From: Bacteroidetes bacterium GWF2_33_16
GTDB taxonomy: Bacteria; Bacteroidota; Bacteroidia; Bacteroidales; UBA12077
DNA length: 64,000 nucleotides
Assembly: GCA_001768565.1 (NCBI GenBank)
Contig: MEOE01000013.1
Span: 62,001-126,000 of the forward strand
Reading direction: 5' to 3'
Shown here: positions 27,766 through 38,068 of the stretch, piece after piece
Layout: each line of letters opens with the position of its first letter
Position numbering within the stretch: position 1 is the first letter of the stretch
Program-made: the position numbers and the translations under genes
Notes under the pieces: model-generated
What the model saw: only the letters and a program-made list of their open reading frames with translations
What the model was told of the DNA's origin: nothing
Database searches by the model: none

Positions 27766-28887
27766 CTAATTATTTGATTTTACGCGTTCATTAATTATTT
27801 CTTTGTTATGCGTAATGCAAGTACCGCGAACAATCTCATCATTAAAATCCAATTTCAGATTCCCTGAATCATCAATTATTAGTTTCAAAAAGTTTATGAT
27901 ATTGTTTCCATACATTTTGCTCGCATCTGCAGGTATTTCAGATGACAAATTCGAATTTCCAATTATTCTAACATGATTTATTTCGATCATCTGATTATCT
28001 TTTGTTAGCTCACAATTACCACCTGTTGATGATGCTAGATCTATAATTACTGATCCGGGTAACATATTCTCAACAGTATCTTTGGTAATAAGAATTGGAG
28101 CTTTACGACCAGGAATCTGAGCGGTTGTTATTACCACATTGGCTTTTTTAGCATGATCCTGAATTAATTTTTGCTGCTTCTGTTTATACTCTTCGGTTTG
28201 TTCAACAGCGTATCCACCAGCATTTTTGTCATCATTTGCACCTTCAACCTCAATAAATTTGGCACCCAGACTCTGCACTTCTTCTTTTACTGCAGAACGA
28301 ACATCAAAGGCTTCGACTATAGCACCTAATTTGCGAGAGGTAGCTATTGCCTGTAATCCTGCAGCACCAGCACCTAAAACTAAAACCTTTGAAGGTCGTA
28401 TTGTTCCTGCTGCCGTCATAAGCATTGGAAAGAATGAAGATAAATGATTTGCCGCTACGAGAACCGCTTTATAACCGGCTACAGTTGCCATTGAGGAAAG
28501 AATATCCATAGATTGGGCTCTTGTGGTTCTTGGAACCATATCTATACTAAAAGTTGTAATATTTTTATCGATAAAATACTGAACCAACTCTTTATTAAAT
28601 AATGGATTATAGGCAGTCAGTACAGACTGACCTACTTTTAATTTATTATACTCATCGGGTGTTAAGGGGTGTATACTTATTATCAGATCCGAATTATTTA
28701 AAACTTTATCACGATCTAGTATTTCAGCACCATTATCTATATAGTTTTGATCTGAACTGAACGATCTTTCACCCGCTCCCTTTTCTACAGCAATCTTTGT
28801 TTTAAGATTAAAAAGTGTTTTAACATTATCGGGTAATATTGCGACTCTGTTTTCATTTCCGGGTTCTTTGAGAATACCTATTTTCAT
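27766..28887 (-). CDS. pntAA: NAD(P) transhydrogenase subunit alpha, NAD-binding part
   Basis: The 373-residue soluble protein is related to alanine dehydrogenase and carries the PntA domain I features: MKIGILKEPGNENRVAI at the start, MVPRTTRAQSMDILSSMATVAGYKA in the middle, and the Rossmann motif VLVLGAGAAGLQAIATSRKLGAIVEAFD. The RQD-type loop follows, and TTAQIPGRKAPILIT completes the NAD site. It binds NAD(H) on the cytoplasmic side of the complex. It is the first gene of the operon, and its promoter should lie in the 257-base gap before sucA. Confidence 0.95.
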   Translation of the reverse strand: MKIGILKEPGNENRVAILPDNVKTLFNLKTKIAVEKGAGERSFSSDQNYIDNGAEILDRDKVLNNSDLIISIHPLTPDEYNKLKVGQSVLTAYNPLFNKELVQYFIDKNITTFSIDMVPRTTRAQSMDILSSMATVAGYKAVLVAANHLSSFFPMLMTAAGTIRPSKVLVLGAGAAGLQAIATSRKLGAIVEAFDVRSAVKEEVQSLGAKFIEVEGANDDKNAGGYAVEQTEEYKQKQQKLIQDHAKKANVVITTAQIPGRKAPILITKDTVENMLPGSVIIDLASSTGGNCELTKDNQMIEINHVRIIGNSNLSSEIPADASKMYGNNIINFLKLIIDDSGNLKLDFNDEIVRGTCITHNKEIINERVKSNN

Positions 28888-29144
28888 TTTATAGAGATTA
28901 TTGTCAGGTAATTAGTATTCAATTTTGGATTTATTCAGCATTTTAATAATTTATCTTCTAAACATTATTGATTAATTTTTGTTCAATTTAAAAATAAAAT
29001 GAAAAGATTAAACAGAATGCTTAAACAATATGATATTAGGCTTATTTTGACTAAATTTATTTTTTTATAAAAGACATTTTCATCGAATTAATGCTAAACA
29101 AAATCTCAATTTCATTGTAATAATCTGAAGCAAAATATATCATT

Positions 29145-31946
29145 ATGGATAAATTCTCATATTTAGGAAGCTCCGAAATTGAATCGATTGAAAAACTATA
29201 TGAACAATATAAAACTAAACCAACATCTGTAGATATTCAATGGCAAAAGTTTTTTGAAGGATTTGAATTTGCTCAGAAGAATTTCCCAGATTCGGCAAAA
29301 GGCAGCGAATGGATGGATAAAGAATTTAAGGTTATTAACCTAATTGAAGGATACAGAAAACGCGGTCATTTATTTACCAAAACCAACCCTGTACGTGAAC
29401 GAAGAACATATTCACCAACACTTGCCATTGAGAATTACGGTTTAGAATCATCCGATCTTGAGAAAACTTTTCAGGCAGGAAAAAACATTGGAATTGGATC
29501 TGCTACATTAAAAGATATTGTTTCTCATCTCGAAACAACCTATTGTCAATCGGTTGGTGCTGAATATATGTTTATCCGAAATACTGAAGTCGTTAGTTGG
29601 TTGCAAAACAAAATGGAAAGCAGTAAAAACATCCCTGTTTTTGCTAAGGAAAAACGAAAACATATTTACAATTACTTAAAACAGGCAGTAGGATTTGAGA
29701 ATTTCATTCACCGAAAATTTGTCGGGCAAAAAAGGTTTTCGCTTGAAGGTGCTGAAACGATGATTCCTGCACTTAATGCAATAATCGAAAAAGGATCTAA
29801 ATTAGGAATAGAAGAGTTTATAATTGGCATGGCTCATCGTGGAAGGTTAAATGTATTAGCCAATATAATGAAAAAACCTGTTGAGAGTATTTTCTCTGAG
29901 TTCTTAGGCGAAGAGTATGATGATGCTATTGCTTTGGGTGATGTGAAATATCACCTGGGATATGAGAATACAATTAAAACAAACGAAGGAAAATCGGTAT
30001 ATCTAAAACTTGTTCCAAACCCTTCGCATCTCGAAACAGTTGGTCCAGTTGTTCAAGGAATTTCAAAAGCACTAATCTGGGAGAAGTACAATCATGATTA
30101 TAATAAACTTACACCCATAATCATTCATGGTGATGCAGCCATTGCCAGTCAAGGTGTTGTTTATGAAACCTTGCAAATGTCTCAGCTAAAAGGATACAAA
30201 ACCGGGGGAACTATTCATTTAGTAATTAATAACCAGGTTGGTTTTACAACCAACTACCTTGAAGCACGTTCGAGTACATATTGCACTGATATTGCAAAAG
30301 TTACCAAGTCTCCTATTTTTCATGTGAATGGTGATGACGTTGAAGCACTTGTTTATACTATAGAGTTGGCTTTAGAATATCGTCAAATTTTTCATACTGA
30401 TGTATTTATTGATCTTTTATGTTACCGGAAATATGGTCACAATGAGGGTGATGAGCCACGATTTACACAACCTTTATTGTATGATATTATTAGTAAACAT
30501 CCCAATCCACGAGATATTTATGGAAGATTTCTGGTTGAAAACAGTTTTAGTACACAGGTTGAATTAAAAAAGCTTGAACAAGATTATAATCAACAACTTG
30601 AGCAAAATTTCGAGATTGCACAGAAAAATAAAAAGGTAAGCATAAAACAATTTCTGGGTGAAGAATGGAAAAATTTTCGCCATCCGAAAAAAGAAGATTT
30701 CGACAAATCGCCAGATACGAGTGTAGACAAAAAAATATTAAAAGCAATTGCACATAAGTTAAATCATTTACCCAAAGACAAAAAGTTTTTTAGCAAGGTA
30801 GAGAAGTTAATGACCGATCGAAATAACATGATAAAAGAAGAAAAGCTTGATTGGGCTATGGCTGAATTGCTAGCATATGGCACATTGGTTACCGAGGGGC
30901 ACTTGGTTAGGTTGAGTGGACAAGACTCAGAGCGTGGTACATTTTCGCACCGCCATTCAACATTAACAATCGAGGATTCGGTAGACAAATATATTCCATT
31001 AAAGAATATCAGTGACGATCAAGCACCTTTCTTTGTATTCAATTCACCTTTATCGGAGTACGGTGTTCTTGGATTTGAATATGGATTTGCACTTGCATCT
31101 CCTAAAGGCTTAACAATTTGGGAAGCACAATTTGGTGATTTTCATAATGTTGCACAAGTAATTATTGATCAATATATGAGTTCTGCAGAAGATAAATGGG
31201 GTTTAATGAATGGACTTACACTGTTTCTTCCTCATGGATTCGAAGGACAAGGTCCAGAGCACTCCAGTGCAAGAGTAGAACGTTTTTTAACTATGAGTGC
31301 AAATAATAATATGCAGATTGTGAATGCAACAACACCTGCTAACTTTTTTCATGTGTTACGCCGGCAGGTTCATCGTAATTTTGCTATACCACTGGTTATA
31401 TTTACACCAAAGAGTTTATTACGACACCCAAAATGCATTTCTCCATTGGATGATTTAGCCAGTGGCACTTTCAAGGAAGTTATCGACGATGGAAATGTGG
31501 ATATTAATGAAGTACGAAGCGTTGTATTTTGCACTGGTAAGATTTACTATGATTTATTTGAAAAGAAAGAAGAATTTAATGCCAGAGACATTGCACTTGT
31601 TCGTGTTGAGCAATTGCATCCTTGGCCAGAAAAACAAATTCAGCAGATAATAAAAAATTACCCAAATACACTTCGATGGTTGTGGGTTCAGGAAGAACCT
31701 GAAAATATGGGAGCATGGAACTATGTTCGTGATAAATTTAATGAAATTGACATTAAGCCATTGGCACGATTGGCCAGTGGTAGTCCTGCCGTAGGCTTAA
31801 ATAAACTCCATATTCTAGGTCAACAAGAAATTATTAATAAGGTTTTCAGAAAGTGTACTTGTGAACTTAAAAAAGTATATTGCGGATTACAATGTGAAGT
31901 TGGAAGTAAGAGAGAAGAGATTAATAGGGAACATACTTATTTGTAG
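29145..31946 (+). CDS. sucA: 2-oxoglutarate dehydrogenase E1 component
   Basis: The 933-residue protein has the family's N-terminal segment (YLGSSEIESIEKLYEQYKTKP). It also has substrate/ThDP-binding motifs GMAHRGRLNVLANIM, HGDAAIASQGVVYETLQMSQL and VINNQVGFTT, RYGHNEGDEP-type CYRKYGHNEGDEPRFTQP, and the C-terminal transketolase-like domain with FLPHGFEGQGPEHSSARVERFL. E1 decarboxylates 2-oxoglutarate with thiamine diphosphate and passes the succinyl group to the lipoyl arm of E2, encoded 52 bases downstream. It belongs to an oxidative citric acid cycle. Length is normal for the family. Confidence 0.96.
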   Translation: MDKFSYLGSSEIESIEKLYEQYKTKPTSVDIQWQKFFEGFEFAQKNFPDSAKGSEWMDKEFKVINLIEGYRKRGHLFTKTNPVRERRTYSPTLAIENYGLESSDLEKTFQAGKNIGIGSATLKDIVSHLETTYCQSVGAEYMFIRNTEVVSWLQNKMESSKNIPVFAKEKRKHIYNYLKQAVGFENFIHRKFVGQKRFSLEGAETMIPALNAIIEKGSKLGIEEFIIGMAHRGRLNVLANIMKKPVESIFSEFLGEEYDDAIALGDVKYHLGYENTIKTNEGKSVYLKLVPNPSHLETVGPVVQGISKALIWEKYNHDYNKLTPIIIHGDAAIASQGVVYETLQMSQLKGYKTGGTIHLVINNQVGFTTNYLEARSSTYCTDIAKVTKSPIFHVNGDDVEALVYTIELALEYRQIFHTDVFIDLLCYRKYGHNEGDEPRFTQPLLYDIISKHPNPRDIYGRFLVENSFSTQVELKKLEQDYNQQLEQNFEIAQKNKKVSIKQFLGEEWKNFRHPKKEDFDKSPDTSVDKKILKAIAHKLNHLPKDKKFFSKVEKLMTDRNNMIKEEKLDWAMAELLAYGTLVTEGHLVRLSGQDSERGTFSHRHSTLTIEDSVDKYIPLKNISDDQAPFFVFNSPLSEYGVLGFEYGFALASPKGLTIWEAQFGDFHNVAQVIIDQYMSSAEDKWGLMNGLTLFLPHGFEGQGPEHSSARVERFLTMSANNNMQIVNATTPANFFHVLRRQVHRNFAIPLVIFTPKSLLRHPKCISPLDDLASGTFKEVIDDGNVDINEVRSVVFCTGKIYYDLFEKKEEFNARDIALVRVEQLHPWPEKQIQQIIKNYPNTLRWLWVQEEPENMGAWNYVRDKFNEIDIKPLARLASGSPAVGLNKLHILGQQEIINKVFRKCTCELKKVYCGLQCEVGSKREEINREHTYL

Positions 31947-31998
31947 ATGTGAGATTTAAGTCTTGATACTTGATTTTTGATACTTGATACTAAATTAT

Positions 31999-33246
31999 AT
32001 GATTGAAATAAAAATACCGAGTCCGGGTGAATCGATTACCGAAGTTGTGTTATCGAACTGGTTAGTAGATGATGGTCAATTTGTTGAAAAGGACCAGGAA
32101 ATAGCCGAGATCGAATCCGATAAGGCAACATTGCCACTAATGGCATCGGAGAGCGGTAAAATAGAGATTTTAATACCTGTTGGCACAACAACAAAGGTGG
32201 GTGCTGTAGCATGCAAAATTGATACTTCGGCAAAAGTGGAGGAACCAGAACTACAAAGTGCCAAAAAAGAAGAATCACCAAAACCAGAAGTTAAGGTAGA
32301 AACTCAGCAACAGCTGAAACCAGAAGTAACAAAAAGCACTCCTGAGTATTCGAATGTTAAAGTCTCTCCGGTAGCTCAAAAATTAATGGATGAAAATAAC
32401 CTGAATATTGATGATGTTTTAAAAGGATTAAAGCGAATTGGCAAACACGAAATAGAGCAAGTAATTGCAAACAAATCAGTTAATGGTATTTTATCATCAC
32501 CAAAAAAAGAAAACTCTCGAGACATTGAACGTAAAAAGATTTCGCCTTTACGCAAAAAGTTAAGTGAACGACTGGTTTCTGTAAAAAACGAAACCGCCAT
32601 GCTTACCACGTTTAACGAAGTGGATATGACTGAAATAATAAAACTCAGGAACCAGTATCAGAAACAATTTACCGAAAAGCATGGAATAAAACTGGGTTTT
32701 ATGTCGTTCTTCACCAAGGCTGTGACCATTTCTTTAAAAGCATATCCGGCAGTAAACTCTCAAATAGAAGGTGATGAAATTCTTTATCCTGAATTTACAG
32801 ATATTGGTATTGCAGTTCAAACCCCAAAAGGATTAATGGTTCCTGTTGTTCGTAATGCAGAATCAATGAATCTGGCCGAGCTCGAATTAAAGATAAAGGA
32901 ATTAGCAGATAAAGGAAGGGCTGGAAGAATATCTCTTGATGATTTAACAGGAGGAACATTTACCATAACCAACGGAGGTGTTTTTGGTTCGTTACTCTCT
33001 ACTCCTATTTTAAATCCACCCCAATCAGGAATTTTAGGAATGCATAACATTCAGGACCGGCCAGTTGCCATAAATGGAAAAGTAGAAATTCGTCCAATGA
33101 TGTATATTGCCTTATCGTATGATCACAGGACAATTGATGGGAAGGACTCAGTAGGATTTTTAGTTAAAGTTAAAGAATTGCTTGAATCACCTTATAAAAT
33201 GCTGCTAGGCGAAAAAGACGCCAATGAAATATTATTGGAACTATAA
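31999..33246 (+). CDS. sucB: 2-oxoglutarate dehydrogenase E2 component (dihydrolipoyl succinyltransferase)
   Basis: I choose the ATG at 31999 ([16 protein letters not shown]) over a TTG 15 bases upstream, because it starts directly with the lipoyl domain. The 415-residue protein has one lipoyl domain with ESDKAT (lipoylated K42), a Lys/Glu/Pro-rich linker, a peripheral subunit-binding domain ([20 protein letters not shown]) and a catalytic acyltransferase domain ending [15 protein letters not shown] with the catalytic His and Asp. It transfers succinyl to CoA. The E3 lipoamide dehydrogenase is not encoded in this window and must come from elsewhere. A terminator follows. Confidence 0.95.
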   Translation: MIEIKIPSPGESITEVVLSNWLVDDGQFVEKDQEIAEIESDKATLPLMASESGKIEILIPVGTTTKVGAVACKIDTSAKVEEPELQSAKKEESPKPEVKVETQQQLKPEVTKSTPEYSNVKVSPVAQKLMDENNLNIDDVLKGLKRIGKHEIEQVIANKSVNGILSSPKKENSRDIERKKISPLRKKLSERLVSVKNETAMLTTFNEVDMTEIIKLRNQYQKQFTEKHGIKLGFMSFFTKAVTISLKAYPAVNSQIEGDEILYPEFTDIGIAVQTPKGLMVPVVRNAESMNLAELELKIKELADKGRAGRISLDDLTGGTFTITNGGVFGSLLSTPILNPPQSGILGMHNIQDRPVAINGKVEIRPMMYIALSYDHRTIDGKDSVGFLVKVKELLESPYKMLLGEKDANEILLEL

Positions 33247-33249
33247 AAA

Positions 33250-33280
33250 AAAACGAGCAGGTTAATCTGCTCGTTTTTTT
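33250..33280. terminator. Bidirectional terminator after sucB
   Basis: AAAACGAGCAG (33250-33260) pairs perfectly with CTGCTCGTTTT (33267-33277) around a 6-base loop, with A and T runs on either side. It serves sucB on the plus strand and the M28 peptidase on the minus strand. Confidence 0.92.
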
Positions 33281-33286
33281 TAATTC

Positions 33287-34759
33287 TTAATTGTTCTCCA
33301 CTCCCAGCAATCCAAAATAAATCATTCGGGCTACATCTACCATTATATCTGGAGTTAAAGCATCTACGTTATCGAGTGGATGATGGTAATATACTGGCTT
33401 TACTCCATTGGTTGTGCCAATTGCAAACGATTTATATCCATCCATCGTGAATACAGCACCATCGGTTCTAGGGCGCGTTTTAACTGTCCTAGCTTCTGAT
33501 GTTTTCATAGTTCGTTTTATATAATTGGAATTAGCATCGGTAAAATGTTTGCTTATTTCTGGGTATGAATCGCCACCCCACAACGCCAGTCCAGTTCCAT
33601 TTCCAACCATATCGAGGTTGATCATACAAACTACTTTCTCTTTTGGAAATTTGGGATTATTCACATAAAATGTACTTCCTAATAATCCACATTCTTCACC
33701 ACCAAACATAATAAATAGTATGGAGCGTTTAGGCTTTACTGGTGACTGAGCCAAAATTCGAGCTGCAGCCATAATATCAACCACTCCGGATGCATTATCC
33801 AATGCGCCTGGTAATAGTTTACCTAAATTACCTACACCATCGTGGTGAGCACCGATAATAATTACTTCATCTTTTAATTCAGGATCCGTCCCTTCGATTA
33901 AACCAATCACATTACACGATTTTGAATCTTCGAACCGTTGCGTATTTGCCTTAATAGTTGCCCTTCCTTTTAGTGCGAAAGAATTTGGTTTTAAATCAAC
34001 AACAATTCTCTCTCTTATCTCCTTATAATTTTTACCAGATGCAGTAAACATATCATTAGCTACCTCTTCGCCAATATGCACATACACTATATTTTTATTG
34101 TATGATGTGTTTGGATTGGCTAATTTGTTAATATACAGCCATCCCTTTGCTCCATGAGCAATTGCATTTTTAAATTTATACTGATGATAATCGTATGGAA
34201 CCCATTTTTCAATCTCTGGAATATTTCCATTAACCGGAAGTCCTGATTCAAAAACAAGGATTTTATCTTTTACATCTATTCCTGCATAATCGTCGTAACC
34301 CAATTCGGGAGCTGTAATTCCAAAACCAACATACACCAAATCACCTTCAATTGTTCCGCTACCCGAATTCTGACCAGGATAGTATTCTTCGGGAAAACGA
34401 TATTCCTTTTCAGTAATTTTCCCAGTTTCATCTTTAAACTGATAATTAACACTGCCACAATCAAATACTTGTGTGTATGCATTATCGAAATACTGCAAAT
34501 AAGATCCATTATCTCCCATAGGTTTAATTCCCCATTCTTCAAATTTTGAAGCAACCCATTGAGCTGATTTCATATAGCCTGGCGAGCCAGATAATCGACC
34601 ATTAAACTCTTCTGAAGTAAGCCTGTTAGCATACTCTAAAATTTCGCTTTCGGTAATTGATTGAGCAGTTTGAACCATTTTTTCCTGTTTATTTTCCTGA
34701 CAGTAAGAAAAAATTGGGAAAACTAGCAGCAATATGCTAATACCATATTTTCTAATCAT
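33287..34759 (-). CDS. Secreted M28 family zinc aminopeptidase
   Basis: The 490-residue protein has a signal peptide ending in SYCQ and a PA-type insert around residues 140-230. The M28 zinc peptidase domain shows the expected ligands and catalytic residues in IIIGAHHDGVG, GALDNASGVVDIMAAARIL, MFGGEECGLLGSTFY, CMINLDMVGNG and YHHPLDNVDALTPD. It is expected to trim amino-terminal residues from peptides in the periplasm or outside the cell. It is a single gene ending at the shared terminator with sucB. Confidence 0.93.
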   Translation of the reverse strand: MIRKYGISILLLVFPIFSYCQENKQEKMVQTAQSITESEILEYANRLTSEEFNGRLSGSPGYMKSAQWVASKFEEWGIKPMGDNGSYLQYFDNAYTQVFDCGSVNYQFKDETGKITEKEYRFPEEYYPGQNSGSGTIEGDLVYVGFGITAPELGYDDYAGIDVKDKILVFESGLPVNGNIPEIEKWVPYDYHQYKFKNAIAHGAKGWLYINKLANPNTSYNKNIVYVHIGEEVANDMFTASGKNYKEIRERIVVDLKPNSFALKGRATIKANTQRFEDSKSCNVIGLIEGTDPELKDEVIIIGAHHDGVGNLGKLLPGALDNASGVVDIMAAARILAQSPVKPKRSILFIMFGGEECGLLGSTFYVNNPKFPKEKVVCMINLDMVGNGTGLALWGGDSYPEISKHFTDANSNYIKRTMKTSEARTVKTRPRTDGAVFTMDGYKSFAIGTTNGVKPVYYHHPLDNVDALTPDIMVDVARMIYFGLLGVENN

Positions 34760-34902
34760 AATAATAGATTTTGAATACTTATTAAGACTAAATTATATCT
34801 ACTAAGTTTAAAATAACGTTAGCAAAGTAAGAAAATTCATTATTTCACGTTCATTTTAAAAGCTTTTATTACTTTTATGCGACTAAACCGGTTATTTTAA
34901 TT

Positions 34903-35523
34903 ATGATAAAGAGAATACAATTCTTTCTATTGCTTATTATTTTTCATACTTCTGTAGATGCTCAAATACCAATAAAAATTGGAGAAAAGACTATTGATTC
35001 GCTTCAATACAAAAGTAAAACTACCTGGATTACATTAACTCCATTCTTTTTTGTAAACCGTAAATTCTCACCTGATCATGGAGAAACATGGAAAAATATA
35101 GGAATGTTTGGTCAAAACCTTAAGCCATACTTAATAAGTGATTCTATTGCTACTCAGAATATTAATATTTACAAATATACCCGTGCAGCAGGAATTTTAC
35201 AAATGTGGGTATTAACTCCCTTACTTGCATACCGCCATTTTACTTACGATCCTTCAGAAAAATTTAGCACAGGAGATGATATAATTGATCAAAGTACTTA
35301 TCAGGAGGAAGAAAGCGGTTATTTAACCGCTGCAGTTCTTGTTTTTATTACAGGTTCATTTACTTATCATGTTTTATCCAAGACTTATTTATTCAGGTCA
35401 CTTCATGATTATAACAGGGGAATTCTGGATAATTCTTTTTTAGAATCTGCAGAAATAAATCTGAACCTGATAGTTGATCCTGTTTCAAATAGTCCTCAGT
35501 TGGGAATAGTTATTACTTTCTAA
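34903..35523 (+). CDS. Uncharacterised exported protein
   Basis: The 206-residue protein starts with a signal peptide (MIKRIQFFLLLIIFHTSVDAQ). Two hydrophobic stretches lie at about residues 94-108 (AGILQMWVLTPLLAYR) and 142-160 (YLTAAVLVFITGSFTYHVLS), so it may be an inner-membrane protein with periplasmic parts. I recognise no family and there is no functional context. Confidence 0.6.
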   Translation: MIKRIQFFLLLIIFHTSVDAQIPIKIGEKTIDSLQYKSKTTWITLTPFFFVNRKFSPDHGETWKNIGMFGQNLKPYLISDSIATQNINIYKYTRAAGILQMWVLTPLLAYRHFTYDPSEKFSTGDDIIDQSTYQEEESGYLTAAVLVFITGSFTYHVLSKTYLFRSLHDYNRGILDNSFLESAEINLNLIVDPVSNSPQLGIVITF

Positions 35524-35592
35524 AAAGTATCCCTCCAAAGGTTTAAAAAGCTTTTTAAAGAGAATGTCTCTACAAGGGTTGTATCTCAGCAA

Positions 35593-35631
35593 TAAAAAAA
35601 CAGAACCGGTACTTTTTATTTCCCGATTCCG
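35593..35631 (-). terminator. Terminator for the LeuD-like gene
   Basis: Read on the minus strand, ACGGAATCGG pairs with CCGGTTCTGT using two G-U pairs and is followed by a run of seven T. It lies about 45 bases past the stop codon at 35675. Confidence 0.7.
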
Positions 35632-35674
35632 TTTTATCAAACTAACTACAATAATGCAAATCGTTTATGCAATG

Positions 35675-36202
35675 CTATTCAATTGCATATTCAATAAATT
35701 CATTCTCGCAATCTTCTTTCTCGCGGCAATTAATATCGTTATAAACACAGTAAATATAATCTATGTCGTTATACCCATTTAACAAACATTCTTTTTTATA
35801 TGCACTCATGTGGAAATATTCCTTCTCTCCAGTTTTAACAATCATTATTTCCTGACCCACTATATCGACAAAAAGCTTAAGCCTTGATTCTACATTGTAT
35901 TCGCTAAACATTTTATCAATAAAATCTTGTGAAATCTCGATTGGAAACAATCCTGCATTCAACGCTTTGGAGTTAAACACATCAGGAAAATCAGAAGAAA
36001 TTACTATTCTGTAACCAGCATCGAACATAGCCTTTACAGCAAAATCGTAATCTGATACTGCACCTGAATTATTTTCCAGCACCAAAATCTTATTTGCATA
36101 TTTATTGCTGATCTTAACTAAATTAAATTGTTCAACCTCGAAATCTTCAAGTTTTGATTTAACTATACCAGATGTTAATGTTGAATAGTTGACAATACTC
36201 AT
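35675..36202 (-). CDS. Orphan LeuD-like (aconitase swivel-domain) protein
   Basis: The 175-residue cytosolic protein resembles the small subunit of 3-isopropylmalate dehydratase. SSDFPDVFNSKALNAGLFPIEIS (about 85-107) matches the substrate-binding loop and following strand. AYKKECLLNGYNDIDYI near residue 140 matches the characteristic LeuD C-terminal segment. The N-terminal half is divergent, and cysteine-rich residues end the protein (CVYNDINCREKEDCENE). No leuC or other leucine-pathway gene is adjacent, so a catalytic role in leucine synthesis is unlikely without a distant partner. The resemblance is my own reading; moderate confidence. Confidence 0.6.
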   Translation of the reverse strand: MSIVNYSTLTSGIVKSKLEDFEVEQFNLVKISNKYANKILVLENNSGAVSDYDFAVKAMFDAGYRIVISSDFPDVFNSKALNAGLFPIEISQDFIDKMFSEYNVESRLKLFVDIVGQEIMIVKTGEKEYFHMSAYKKECLLNGYNDIDYIYCVYNDINCREKEDCENEFIEYAIE

Positions 36203-36507
36203 AATAAAAATTTTAATTTAAAAAAACAAAAAATCAAAACAAAGTATCAAAAAATAAAAAACTTATAAATCCTTTTTCAGCAATAAATGATAAAGAATTT
36301 TAACTTTTGTTTTTCATTTTTTTATTTACATTTGTTTTGAATTACTTTCCAAAAATAACCGACCAAAAGTATTTTTTGTAATTAAACCTAAAAAACAAAT
36401 TATTCTATGATTTACGATGTCTACAATACTTATCAACCTAAATTAACATTATTTAATAATTTGATTTAATTGATCTTAGGGAACATCTAATTAAAAATTT
36501 GATTACA
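36203..36507. other. 305-base intergenic region holding a divergent promoter area
   Basis: This AT-rich gap separates the LeuD-like and helical-repeat genes. Apart from the plus-strand promoter listed at 36307-36334, I see no coding frame, RNA gene or hairpin. If that promoter is used, the helical-repeat mRNA has a leader of about 165 bases. Confidence 0.5.
36307..36334 (+). promoter_or_regulatory. Candidate Bacteroidota promoter upstream of the helical-repeat gene
   Basis: TTG at 36307-36309 and TACATTTG (exact TAnnTTTG) at 36327-36334 are 17 bases apart, slightly shorter than the usual 19-20. Confidence 0.45.
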
Positions 36508-38064
36508 ATGGCCAACAGAAATTCAGACCCAATTTTTCAATTAATAAAATCGCTTACAAAAGCAGAAAAAAGATATTTTAAGCTTTATGTTACACGCTTA
36601 AAAAGCACTGAAGATGCTTTATTTATAAAACTCTTTGATTTAATTGATAAGCAAAAAGATTATGATGAAAATAAAATCCTTGAAAAGGAGAAATCAATAA
36701 AAAGTCAACAAATATCAAACTTAAAAGCACATTTGCATAGGCAGGTTCTTAAAAGCTTACGAAGTTTTAATTCCGACGAAGATATTGAAATTCGAATTCG
36801 AGAATTGCTTGACCATTCGACCATACTTTACAACAAATGTTTATACGATCAATGTGTAAAAACACTTGAAAAGGCAAGGAATATGGCAGAAACCAACGAA
36901 AAGAATTTTTTATTGTTTGAAGTAGTTGAACTTGAAAAAAGGCTTGTTACAAAATTTATTCGTACCAACATTGAAAATAAGGTAAGTGAAATTATAAAAT
37001 CATCGGAGCAGATTAAAGAGAAAATAAGCAACATCAGTACCTTCTCTAATTTAACCATAAAGTTATACTCTTTTTATCTTAAAATTGGTTTTCTTCGAAA
37101 TCACCAGGACTTTGAGCTGGTAAACAGCTTTTTGTATTCTACCTTACCTGTATTTCAGGAAGATAAGTTATCTTTTGATGAAAAAATGTATCTATATAAT
37201 TCATTTGTTGGATACTATTTCTTTATCCAGGATTTTGAAAGAGGATACGAATATGCCAAAAAGTGGGTTAGTTTGTTTGATGAACATCCACGATTAGTTC
37301 CAGCAAAAACTGAACAGTTTATAAAAGCAATCAACAACTTGTTGGTTTCTCAGTCGAAGCTTTTCCGATATGAGGAGTTTATTGCAACAACCCATAAATT
37401 AGAGGCTATTAAGGATAATCCTGAAATAAAACTAACTGAGAATATTCGACTACAACTATTTAAGTATTTATCAACTCATAAAATTAACCGATACTTTTTA
37501 TTGGGCGAATTTACAGAAGGATCCAAGATTATACCAGAAATAGCCGAAAGTCTTGAAAAATTCGAAGATTTATTAGATACCCATTATATTACAATTTTCT
37601 ACTACAAATTTGCTTGCATGTATTTTGGTGACAATAATTACCACAAAACAGTATTCTGGCTTAATAAAATTATAAATATGAAGGATGTGGATATTCGCTC
37701 AGATATTCACAGTTTTGCCCGCATTTTAAACCTCATTAGTCATTATGAATTGGGAAACTTTGATCTGGTAGATTATTACCTACGATCAACGTACCGTTTT
37801 TTAATAAAGAAGAATGACTTGCATGCATTCCAAAAGATTATTCTTCGGTTTGTGCGCAAATTGGGTTCAATTACCAGAGATCAGCTTACCGATGCATTTA
37901 AAGATTTACGTGAACAATTACTTCCATTAAATGAGAAGTTTTATGAACGACGACCATTCATTTATTTTGATATAATATCATGGCTCGAGAGTAAAATTGA
38001 GAATCGAAATAACCAGGAAATTATTCGAGAAAAAGTGCTACGAAAGATTAGTAGTAATCAATAA
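36508..38064 (+). CDS. Uncharacterised helical-repeat protein
   Basis: I take the ATG at 36508 (MANRNSDPIFQLIKSLTKAEKRYFKLY) rather than the TTG 9 bases upstream. The 518-residue protein is soluble, almost all helical and charged, with a TPR-like rhythm in segments such as YNKCLYDQCVKTLEKARNMAE and FERGYEYAKKWVSLFDEHP. I recall similar proteins only as hypothetical genes of Bacteroidota. The highly basic N-terminal region could contact nucleic acid or ribosomes, but that is speculation. It converges on the small membrane protein at 38069. Confidence 0.7.
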   Translation: MANRNSDPIFQLIKSLTKAEKRYFKLYVTRLKSTEDALFIKLFDLIDKQKDYDENKILEKEKSIKSQQISNLKAHLHRQVLKSLRSFNSDEDIEIRIRELLDHSTILYNKCLYDQCVKTLEKARNMAETNEKNFLLFEVVELEKRLVTKFIRTNIENKVSEIIKSSEQIKEKISNISTFSNLTIKLYSFYLKIGFLRNHQDFELVNSFLYSTLPVFQEDKLSFDEKMYLYNSFVGYYFFIQDFERGYEYAKKWVSLFDEHPRLVPAKTEQFIKAINNLLVSQSKLFRYEEFIATTHKLEAIKDNPEIKLTENIRLQLFKYLSTHKINRYFLLGEFTEGSKIIPEIAESLEKFEDLLDTHYITIFYYKFACMYFGDNNYHKTVFWLNKIINMKDVDIRSDIHSFARILNLISHYELGNFDLVDYYLRSTYRFLIKKNDLHAFQKIILRFVRKLGSITRDQLTDAFKDLREQLLPLNEKFYERRPFIYFDIISWLESKIENRNNQEIIREKVLRKISSNQ

Positions 38065-38068
38065 AATA

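Noticed and set aside
27453-28887. Split PntA as a frameshifted or broken gene
   Set aside because: The two parts have separate starts and stops, a 4-base gap and complete domains; the three-subunit form is known in other bacteria.
31947-31998. Repeated GATACTTGAT words before sucB as an operator
   Set aside because: They lie between two genes that are almost certainly co-transcribed and look like the low-complexity filler seen in other spacers of the window.
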